Of a DNA stretch of 64,000 nucleotides, positions 53,545 to 63,000 are shown piece by piece (within the stretch, counting starts at the first letter, position 1; every line of letters starts with the position of its first letter). The translations under genes were made by a program, and so were the position numbers. Source of the DNA: Paenibacillus sp. FSL W8-0426 (GTDB lineage Bacteria; Bacillota; Bacilli; Paenibacillales; Paenibacillaceae); assembly GCF_037969725.1 (NCBI RefSeq), contig NZ_CP150203.1, forward strand, positions 6,625,501-6,689,500. The letters are read 5' to 3'. The notes under the pieces are model-generated. The model ran no database searches and was not told the DNA's origin. It saw only the letters and a program-made list of their open reading frames with translations.

Positions 53545-54900
53545 TTAAAAATGAATGATGCCTGACGTATGCAGCAATACCAGGAACACAAGAACGGGCG
53601 CTACATACCGAAGCATGAACAGCCATACTTTGAACCAGCCGGCGTTCAAGCCGGAGGCTTCGGCTGCATTTTTCCAGAAGTAACCCGCAAAAATGGTCAC
53701 CAGCAATCCGCCAATGGGCAGCAGGATGTTGGAAGCAACAAAGTCCATCCAGCTGAACACGTCCGTGCCATTGATTTTCAGCTCCGGCATAAGTCCCATC
53801 GACAATGCGGCCGGAATGCCTACGATAAAGACAGCGAGGGAAAGCACCCAAACGGAGCGGCTGCGGCTCCACGACAGTCTTTCCATAAAGTATTTGACCG
53901 GCACCTCCAGCAGCGATACAGCCGAAGTCAACGCCGCAATGGCCAGCAGCACGAAGAACAGTCCGCCGAACAAGAAACCCAGCGGCATCGCCGAGAAAGC
54001 CGCAGGCAAAGCGATGAAGATGAGCGATGGTCCTTGGTCAGGCGCAATGCCGAACGAAAACGTCGTCGGGAAGATAATCAGCCCTGCAATGAAGGCATAT
54101 AACAAGTCACCCGCGCCGACGGCGACGGTAGCCGCTCCAAGGGATTGATTCTTGTCTACATAAGAGCCGTATGTGACCAAGATCCCCATCCCCAGCGACA
54201 GGGAGAAGAAGGCATGTCCGAGTGCCACAAGCGCCGATTCGGTCGTTAATTGCGAGAAGTCGGGGTTCAGGAAGAACGATGCTCCCGCTCCTGCTCCAGG
54301 CAATGTCAATGCGCGAACCATCAGCACGAGCAACAATACCAGCATCGCCGGAATCAATACTTTGTTGAATTTCTCGATCCCGCCGGATACCCCTTTGGCA
54401 ACGATCAAACCGGTAATGAGAACGGAAACGAGCTGCCAAACGATCGGCAAGTATCCGCCCATAAAGGAACTGAATTGCCCGGCAAAGTCCTGATTGTTGT
54501 ACAAGGCTCCGCTAAAGGATGTTACCGCGTAATGCAGGGTCCAGCCTGCAATGATGAGATAAAACGACAAGATGATGAACGGCGTCAGCACCTGCAGCAA
54601 TCCTGCAGCCAGCCATCCCTTGCCTCCGCCTGCCTTGATGAAAGCCGTGGCGGCGCTTCCGCGGCCGCTGCGTCCAATCGCAAGCTCAGCCAGCAGAACG
54701 GGCAGACCGATCAACAGAAGACAGACGATAAAGAGCAGGAAGAATGCCGCTCCCCCGTTTTCCCCCGTGATATAAGGGAACTTCCACATATTTCCCAAAC
54801 CCACCGAGCTGCCGATCGCAGCCAGGATGAAACCTGCGCGTGAGAAGCGTTCCCCCTTGCCGGAGCTGTTTGGATCCAAATTGGAATGACCTAAATTCAT
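53545..54900 (-). CDS. Sodium:neurotransmitter symporter (NSS) family transporter
   Basis: 451 residues with eleven to twelve membrane helices. Helix 1 carries the unwound substrate/sodium motif GSSVGLGNMWKFPY, followed by ENGGAAFFLLF; helix 6/8 motifs (FFSLSLGMGILVTYGSYV) are present. Bacterial members such as MhsT and LeuT import amino acids with sodium. A GGTGGAG site precedes the ATG. Monocistronic. Confidence 0.92.
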   Translation of the reverse strand: MNLGHSNLDPNSSGKGERFSRAGFILAAIGSSVGLGNMWKFPYITGENGGAAFFLLFIVCLLLIGLPVLLAELAIGRSGRGSAATAFIKAGGGKGWLAAGLLQVLTPFIILSFYLIIAGWTLHYAVTSFSGALYNNQDFAGQFSSFMGGYLPIVWQLVSVLITGLIVAKGVSGGIEKFNKVLIPAMLVLLLVLMVRALTLPGAGAGASFFLNPDFSQLTTESALVALGHAFFSLSLGMGILVTYGSYVDKNQSLGAATVAVGAGDLLYAFIAGLIIFPTTFSFGIAPDQGPSLIFIALPAAFSAMPLGFLFGGLFFVLLAIAALTSAVSLLEVPVKYFMERLSWSRSRSVWVLSLAVFIVGIPAALSMGLMPELKINGTDVFSWMDFVASNILLPIGGLLVTIFAGYFWKNAAEASGLNAGWFKVWLFMLRYVAPVLVFLVLLHTSGIIHF

Positions 54901-55243
54901 GTATCTACTCCACCTGTCCTAAATTTATTTCGTTATTATATACTACTCTCCGTGTCAGGTCATTCAAAAAATCGAAATAAGTCAAAATGTTATTTTATTA
55001 CAATGACTTGGCACAAAAATATGCTGCCTTGCCCTCTATTCAGATTAACCAAATTTGGCCATGATGCGCTTTTTGCGACTCATTTTCTTTTCCCCATGGT
55101 CAAATACAATCCGTTTCCTCCGGGATCGTGTTTCGTTCTCGGAGAGCAATATAGAGTCTCGTTATGTTCCCTCTTCAAAAGCAGTGTGGGTCAATGTCCT
55201 TGCCTTTAAACAACAAGTTGCCGCGAATGTAACCAAACCACAA

Positions 55244-55285
55244 TAAAGAAGGGGCGAACAACCAAAGAGTTGGTCGTTTGCCCCC
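55244..55285 (-). terminator. Terminator of greA
   Basis: GGGGCGAACAACCAA (55251-55265) pairs with TTGGTCGTTTGCCCC (55270-55284, one wobble-type mismatch); the minus strand continues TTCTTTATTG. The remaining 340 bases up to the NSS gene show nothing recognisable. Confidence 0.75.
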
Positions 55286-55296
55286 AAGAAGTCAGG

Positions 55297-55776
55297 TCAT
55301 ACCGTTTTGATTTCAAGCAGCTCGTATTTGATGATGCCCATCGGCGCATTGACGTGAATGACGCTTCCCACTTCTTTGCCCATTAATTCCTTGCCGAGCG
55401 GGCTTTCATAGGAAATTTTGTTGTCCGCCACGTCCGCTTCTGCCGGACCGACCAGTTGGTACTCCAGTTTTTCCTTAAACTCGATGTCATTTAATACCAC
55501 GGTAGAACCGATGCCCACCCGGTCCGAATTCAGGTTGTCGGCCGAAACCACCCGCGCCTTGGTCAGCATCTTCTCCAACTGCAAAATCCGAGTTTCCATA
55601 AATGCCTGATCGTCTTTGGCTGAATGATACTCACTATTCTCCTTCAGGTCACCGTAACTGATCGCAAGCTTCAGACGCTCAGCCAATTCCTTGCGCTTGA
55701 CCGTCTTCAATTCCCTCAGCTCGTCCTCCAGCTTTTGCAAACCTTCCTGCGTCAAAATAACTTCATCATTAGCCAT
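55297..55776 (-). CDS. greA: Transcription elongation factor GreA
   Basis: 159 residues, the normal GreA length. N-terminal antiparallel coiled coil with LTQEGLQKLEDELRELK and tip acids (GDLKENSEYHSAKDDQ), C-terminal FKBP-like domain (SYESPLGKELMGKEVGS). It rescues backtracked RNA polymerase by stimulating transcript cleavage. AGGAGAT precedes the ATG. Many Bacillota have a second GreA-like gene; this could be either copy. Confidence 0.95.
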   Translation of the reverse strand: MANDEVILTQEGLQKLEDELRELKTVKRKELAERLKLAISYGDLKENSEYHSAKDDQAFMETRILQLEKMLTKARVVSADNLNSDRVGIGSTVVLNDIEFKEKLEYQLVGPAEADVADNKISYESPLGKELMGKEVGSVIHVNAPMGIIKYELLEIKTV

Positions 55777-55939
55777 ATTTCACATCTCCTAATCGTGCAT
55801 TCTTCTTCTATTCTAACCTATATCCATTCCAAACGGGTAAAATACCCGTGAAAAAGAATTTAGGCCGTGTAAAACGGAGGGCATTTCCTTAAAGGAAAGC
55901 CGCTTCCGTATGCCGAATACAACCGTTAGGTGATGACAT

Positions 55940-56644
55940 ATGACAATGACGATGAACATGCATATTCTCTCTGTCCCAGCGGTACTAAACGAAGAACATT
56001 GGAACCTGCTTCTCTCTCAAGTCTCTTCCGAACGACGGGAAAAAGCGGCCCGCTTCGTGCATCGGGTCGATGCGTACCGCTCTGTACTCGGGGAAGTACT
56101 CGCAAGGGTCACGCTGGGACAAAAGCTTGGGCTGCGACCGGATGAATTGTCCTTCACGCAGAATGCCTACGGCAAACCGTCCCTGCTGACCCGCGATCCG
56201 GATGGCGATGTGCCGTTCAACCTATCCCATTCCGGCAGCTGGATCGCACTTATCTCGGGCGGCCGGGCTCCGCTTGGCGTGGATGTAGAGCAAATCGCCC
56301 CGATCGACATGCACATTGCGGAACGTTTTTTCTCTAAAGAAGAGAACGGCTATTTGGCCACATTGCCTGCAGCGGCTCGGCTGGAAGCCTTTTACCGGTT
56401 ATGGACGCTTAAAGAAAGCTACATCAAAGCCGTTGGCACAGGGTTGTCCATGCCGCTGGAGTCGTTCTCCATCCTGCCCGACGGAGCCGGGCATTGGCAT
56501 TGTCCCCAAACCAGGGCGTATCGCTTTTTCAGCCAGCGTCTGGATGACAATCACATGCTGGCAGCCTGCTCGACCGCGGGAGAGCTTCCGCAACAACCGG
56601 AGATTGTAACGATGGAAGAAATCCTTGAGGGACTGGTGCGTTGA
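55940..56644 (+). CDS. sfp: Sfp-type 4'-phosphopantetheinyl transferase
   Basis: 234 residues. Magnesium/CoA-binding motifs GVDVEQI and FYRLWTLKESYIKAVG, and NAYGKPSL and FNLSHSG in the N-terminal half. It loads the phosphopantetheine arm onto peptidyl carrier domains. It converges on the MbtH gene and DhbF-like synthetase, whose carrier domains are obvious substrates. The ATG at 55940 follows AGGTGAT; ATGs at 55946 and 55952 are also possible. Confidence 0.92.
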   Translation: MTMTMNMHILSVPAVLNEEHWNLLLSQVSSERREKAARFVHRVDAYRSVLGEVLARVTLGQKLGLRPDELSFTQNAYGKPSLLTRDPDGDVPFNLSHSGSWIALISGGRAPLGVDVEQIAPIDMHIAERFFSKEENGYLATLPAAARLEAFYRLWTLKESYIKAVGTGLSMPLESFSILPDGAGHWHCPQTRAYRFFSQRLDDNHMLAACSTAGELPQQPEIVTMEEILEGLVR

Positions 56645-56727
56645 TATGCGCATCGTTCCCCTGGTTCATATTGAACTTCACATCGTTCCATTGCCGATAG
56701 CGAATCAAATTCCTCGTGGCGCGCTTC

Positions 56728-56964
56728 TCAATTCGCACCCTCGTGTACCATACCAGGCGCGCCCTGCTCGTCACATAGGCTGAGCGGCTTCAGATCGGTC
56801 CACTGCTCGGCGATATAGTCCAGGCAAACCCGCCGTTTGGCCTTGCCCAGCATCATCGTCCAGCCCGCCGGAATCTCAATGGATGCCGGCCAGAGCGAAT
56901 ATTGGCCCTCGTCATTCATCAATACCACGTAGTTGCCATCCTCCCGTTCAAACGGGTTCGTCAT
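56728..56964 (-). CDS. MbtH-like NRPS chaperone
   Basis: 78 residues with the whole family core: NPFEREDGNYVVLMNDEGQY, SLWP, the GW of PAGW and a CLDYIAEQWTDLKP end. MbtH proteins bind adenylation domains and aid their folding and activity. AAAGGGGG precedes the ATG at 56964. It follows the synthetase by 106 bases, the same order as dhbF-ybdZ in Bacillus. Confidence 0.93.
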   Translation of the reverse strand: MTNPFEREDGNYVVLMNDEGQYSLWPASIEIPAGWTMMLGKAKRRVCLDYIAEQWTDLKPLSLCDEQGAPGMVHEGAN

Positions 56965-57070
56965 AGGTGTATCCCCCTTTAAAGCGTATAAAAGCAAATG
57001 GATCGGATTCAAAACGCAAGGCTTTGCCCCGCCCGTCCAAGGGGCGAGCGGAGATCCGCTTCGGCTGAAC

Positions 57071-60000
57071 TTAGCCGTCGCTGCGTTTGCCCAGTGCATC
57101 GAGTTTGGCCGCGAGTGTGCGGCATATCTCCTTAAGCGGCCCGGGCTGGCACAGGTCCTTGTGCCTGCAATGGATATCGTGGCGCTCCATGCCGCCGCCG
57201 ACATATTCGTTCCACATCTCGGGATCGATGGGGTCGAACCAATCGGGAATGATGGTGGAACGGAAGAAAAGCAGCTTGCCATCGAAGCGCGACGGCTTGT
57301 ATTCGCCCAGGATGCGCACGGAATTTTCGTATGTCCTGCGCAGCTTCATGATCGTTTCCTCGTCGAGGCTGGCCAGCGCACTGCCCTCGCTGCGCAATAT
57401 GCGCATCGCCGTAGACATGTCCAGCGGCGCATCGCCGATGCTGTTCGGATCGTATCCGCCCAGTGCCAGCAAGGCGGTCAGCGCCTCTTCCTCGTCCGGT
57501 TCGCCCCGGATCGGCAAGTAATGGCTCGGATACGAATCGAGCATGGCCAGCAGCTCGACTTCCTCTCCCTCGGCCTGCAGCTGCACGGCCATGGCTTGGG
57601 CGACATTGCCGCCCAGCGACCAGCCCAACAGGCGATATGGCCCTTGCGGCTGGATGGAACGAACGTGGCGGATGTAATCCGCCGTCATCGCATCCAGCGT
57701 GGCCGGCAGGTCTTCGGCTTGGGCGATGCCGCGGGCCTGTAACCCGTAAATCGGAACATCCATGCCAAGATGCTTCATCAACCCGGCATAACACCAGCTA
57801 AGTCCCCCGGCAGGATGGATGCAGAACAATGGCGACTGCTCCCCATGTGGTCGGAGCGGCAGCAGCACTTGAAGCGAACCCGTGCCCGATTCGCCATCCA
57901 TTTTCAGCCGCTCCGCCAAACCTGCCACGGTCGCCGTTTCGAACAGGATGCCGATGCCCGGCTCCTTGCCGAGCGCTTCCCGAATTCGGCTCATAAGACG
58001 CACGGCCAGCAGGGAATGCCCGCCCAGTTCGAAGAAGCTGTCGTCGATGCTTACACCGCGAAGGCCCAATACCTCGGCGAACAGGTCGCAAAGAATCTCC
58101 TCCTGCGGATTACGCGGTGCCCTGCCGCCCGCGGCGAGCTGCATCTCCGGCATCGGCAGGGCTTTGCGGTCCAGCTTGCCGTTCGGCGTCAGCGGGATCG
58201 CCTGCATGACAACCACTGCCGACGGCACCATGTAGTCCGGCAAACTTGCCGATGCATGGCGACGCAGTGCAGCCCACTCCGGCGGCGATGCGTTGTCCGC
58301 TGCGGGCACGACATACGCGACGAGGCGCTTGTCTCCAGGCTGATCCTCCCGCACGACGACCGCTGCCTGAGCAACGCTCGCATGGCGGGCCAATACAGCC
58401 TCAATTTCGCCCAGTTCGATCCGGAAACCGCGAATTTTCACCTGCTGATCCGCGCGGCCCAAATAATCGAGCGATCCGTCATGCAGGCGTTTCGCCAGAT
58501 CGCCCGTCCGGTACATCCGGGTTCCCGGCGGTCCGTACGGATCGGCGATGAATCGCTCTGCAGTCAACTCCGGCCGGTTCCAATATCCGCGCGCAAGGCC
58601 TGCTCCGGCTATATACATCTCACCCGCGACTCCGGTCGGCACCGGTTGCAGCCGCTCATCCAGCACGTACACCCGCAGATCGGGAATCGCGCAACCGATC
58701 CAGCTGCTTGCCCCTTCGTCCGCGCTGCCCCGATGCAGTTCCTTGTAGCTCACATGTACCGTCGTTTCGGTAATGCCGTACATGTTGATCAGCTTCGGCG
58801 CATCGTCGGCATGGCGTGCGTACCAATCGTCCAGCCGTCCCAGTTCCAGCGCTTCGCCGCCGAAAATGACGTAACGCAGCGACAGCTCCCTTCCGATGGC
58901 AGGCTCCTCGCGATCCGCCTGCATCAGCTGGTAGAAAGCGGACGGCGTCTGGTTCAATACCGTTACCCGCTCTTCGGCGAGCAAACGAAGGAATGCTGCG
59001 GGCGAGCGGCTGATTTCGTGCGGAACAACGACAAGGCGTCCGCCGTGCAACAAAGGCCCCCAGATTTCCCAAACGGAGAAATCAAAAGCATAGGAGTGGA
59101 ACAGGGTCCACGTATCGCTTGCATCGAATTGATACCAATGCTGCGTGGCATCCAACAGCCGAATGACATTGTGCTGGGGTATGACCACGCCTTTTGGTTT
59201 GCCTGTCGATCCCGACGTATAAATCATGTAGGCCGGGCTGAACGGCGACATGCGGCCGTTACGCTCGTCGTCAGACACATTACGAGCTGGTTGGGCGTTC
59301 AATCGTTTAACAGTTTCCTCATCGTCCATGAGAATGCAGGACACCGATTCGACGTTCGGAAGCAGCGCCCTTACCCCGCCGATGGCAATCAGGACGCGGG
59401 GATTCGCGTCGGTCAGCATGTGAATCAGCCGGTCTTCCGGATAATTCGGATCAAGGGGGAGGTACGCGCCCCCTGCCTTCAGAACGGCGAGAATGCCGAC
59501 CACCATATGGATGGACCGCGGCAGCGCGAGCGCAACCATCTGCTCGGGAGCGACGCCCTCGGCGATCAAAAGCCTCGCGAGCCGGTTGGCACGATCGTTC
59601 AGCTCCTGGTATGAGATGTGCTGCTCCCCATGAATCAGCGCGACATGGTCCGGATGAGCGGCCGCCTGCACCTCGAAACGTTCGGCAATGGTCGCTTTTG
59701 CTTGCTCCGTTTCATCGATTTGGCTCGCCCATTCTTGCTGGAGCGCAGCCCTCTCCTTCGGTGTGATCACCGGGAAGGAGCCGATGGCCGCATCCGCGTG
59801 CCATGCGGCATGATCCAGCACTTGCCGCAACCGTACAGCTATTTCTTCTGCCGTGGAGCGGCGGAACAGGTCGGTGCTATACTCCAGCACGCCCGATATG
59901 CCAGCTGGCGAGCCGTCATGCCCGCGCTGCTCCGTCAATTCGACCGTCAGATCGAACTTGGATGCGCCAACGCCATGCACCAGCGTTTCTGCCGTAACTC

Positions 60001-63000
60001 CCGGCAGATCAAGCGGGGTGTCCGGCGTATTTTGGAGCACCAGCATGATTTGGAACAACGGATGTTTGGCGCGGGAACGCGGAGGATTGATTACTTCCAC
60101 CAGCCGCTCGAACGGCAGATCCTGATGCTCGTATGCCCCCAGATCCACGGTACGCACGCGTTCCAGCAATTCGCGGAACGTTGGGTCACCCAGAGTGCTG
60201 GTACGCAGGACAAGTGTGTTGATGAACATGCCGACCACCTCGTCGAGGGCATCGTCGTTCCTGCCGGCGATTGGCGTTCCGATCACGATATCCGTGCCTG
60301 CACCCATGCGGGTCAGCAGCACGTTCAAGGCGGCATGCAGCACCATGAACAGGCTGACCTTATTCTCGCGTGCCAATGCCATGAGCTGGCCGTGAAGCTC
60401 AGGGCCGATGGCAAACGGAACCGTATCGCCCTCATAGCTGGATACGACCGGACGGGCATAATCGGCAGGCAGCGTCACCTGCTCCGGCAGACCGTCAAGA
60501 TGATGTTTCCAGTAGTCCAGCTGCCTCGCGATCAGGCTGTCCGCACGCTGTTCGTCGCCAAGCAGCCTGCCCTGCCATGCCGCATAATCGGCATATTGAA
60601 TGCGCAGCGGGCTCCATGCCGGCGCATGTCCCAGCAGCCTTGCCCGATATGCTTCGGATACGTCCCGCAAGAGCGGCGATAGCGACCAGCCGTCGCCTGC
60701 GATATGGTGGAGCAGCAGCAGCAGCACATTCTCCTTTGGAGCGATCTTGAATAGCGTTGCGCGGAGGCAGGTTTCCTCCGACAGCTCGAAGCTGTAACGC
60801 GAGGCTTGCAGCAGTAAACCTGGCAGCATATCCTCCTTGGCCGAAACGGTCTCAAATCGAATGCGGGTACGCTCGTCGGTTTTCGGCAAAATGCTTTGGC
60901 TCGCTGCGCCCAGTTGTCGCGGATATAGCGTTCGCAGCGGCTCATGCCGATCGATGACGTCCTGCAGCGACGCACGCAGGACGGCTTCATTCAGAACGCC
61001 CGACAACCGCGCCACAAGCGGGATATTGTAGGTCGGGCTGGGTCCTTCCAGGCAATACATGAACCACAACCTTTGCTGCGCAAAAGACAGCGGAATGCTG
61101 CCCTTCCGGGAAATCGGCTGAATGGATGGCCGTGCCGTCTGGGCATGATCTAGCCTTCTTGCCAGGGCGGCCGCCGTCGGAGACTCGAACAGAACGCCGA
61201 TGTTCAGCTCGACGCCGAATATATCACGCACGCGTGCCGTCACTCTTCCCGCGAGCAGGGAGTGGCCGCCAAGCGCGAAGAAATCGTCGTCGATGCCGAC
61301 TCGGGCAACGCCAAGCACTTCCGCGAACAGGCTGCAGATCATCTGCTCCTGCGGCGTCCGCGCGTCCCTGCCTTGGGATGGGGACAGGACGGATGGAATT
61401 GGCAGGCGTTTGCGGTCGATCTTTTTATTTGGCGTCAGCGGCATTTCAGGCAGCTGCATCCATGCAGCCGGTACCATGTAGTCAGGCAATGCCTCGGCCA
61501 CGCGGCTGCGCAGCTCGGTCAGTTCCACATGCCCGGAGGCCTCGTCCGCAACGACATAGGCAGCCAGCCGTCGCTGCCCGGGCTGATCCTCTCTCGCCAT
61601 GACCGTGACCTGGGCGATGCCCGGAATCCTTGCGATCACCGACTCGATCTCGCCAAGCTCGATGCGAAAGCCGCGAATTTTAATCTGATGATCCGCGCGT
61701 CCCAAATAATCGATCTCCCCATCGGGAAGCCATCTGGCCAGGTCCCCCGTACGGTACATCCGGCTGCCCGGCAATCCGTACGGATCGGCAACGAAGCGCT
61801 CGGCCGTCAGGTCCGGTCTGCCCAGATAACCGCGAGCAAGTCCATCTCCGGCGATGTACAATTCACCGGCTACGCCCGGCGCCGCTGGCTGCAGCCCCTG
61901 ATCCAGCACGTAAAGGCGGGTATTCCCGACCGGACCGCCGATCGACGGTTTGCCGGAATGCTCCGGCTTCATGCGTCCTGCCGTGGAGTAGATCGTCGTT
62001 TCGGTTGGGCCGTATTGGTTGTTGACCTGACAGCCCATCTCCTCCAACGCTTGCTTCATCTCGGCCGTCAACGCCTCGCCGCCGGTAATGACCGTCAATC
62101 CGTCAAATCGTCCGGGACGGCTGTTCACCAGCGACTGCCATAACGTCGGGGTTGCCTGCATGATGGTCGTTCCCTTCTCCCTCATTTGCCGGGCAAGGGC
62201 AGCCGGGTCAAGAATCGTTTCCTTCTGTGCCAAGTCGAGCCGCGCGCCTGTAACCAGCGGCAGGAACACCTCCATGACCGAGATGTCGAACGCAATCGTG
62301 GTAACGCCCATCCAGCGATCATGAGGACCTACCTTCAGGCGGCCACGCATGTCCTGAAGCAGGTTGGACAACCCCCGATGGGTCACGGCTACGCCTTTCG
62401 GCTTGCCGGTGGAACCGGAGGTATAAATGATGTATGCCGGATTCTCCAACGATGCCGGAACCGTCCGATCCTCCTGCTCGGGATTACAGTCGGGCTGCTC
62501 TTCCAGCTCGGCCTGAACGGCGGGATCATCCAATCGCATGACAGACACTTGCATATCGCGCAAACGGTCTGGCATACTGTGCTCCACCGTGATCAGGCAT
62601 GCCGGTTCGGCATCGGACAACATGTAGTTCAGCCGATCTATCGGATAATCCGGGTCAAGCGGAAGATAAGCTGCACCTGTTTTATGAACCGCCAGGATTG
62701 CTACGACCACATTCAGCGATCGGGGAAGGGCAATAGCCACGATTTTCTCCGGACCAGCCCCAAAACGGCGGATCAGCGCATGTGCGAGACGGTTGGCCTG
62801 TTCGTTCAATTCGGCATACGTCAGCGTATGGCCCTCGCAGGTTACGGCCTCCGCGGAAGGCGTCCGGCGAACCTGCTGCTCGACCATGGCTGCCGAATGC
62901 AGCTGGGGAACGCCCTGATCGGTCGCATTCCACCCTTCAAGCACTTGTTTCCGCTCTGCCGGAAGCAGTACATTCAGATTGCCGACCGGCTGGTCTGCGG

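Noticed and set aside
54952..55209. 85-codon plus-strand frame in the NSS-greA gap
   Set aside because: No ribosome binding site, odd composition and no conserved look; left as non-coding.
57770..59614. 614-codon open frame on the plus strand opposite the synthetase
   Set aside because: It is antisense to adenylation domain 2 in GC-rich DNA, has no family motifs, and the minus strand carries all expected NRPS signatures.
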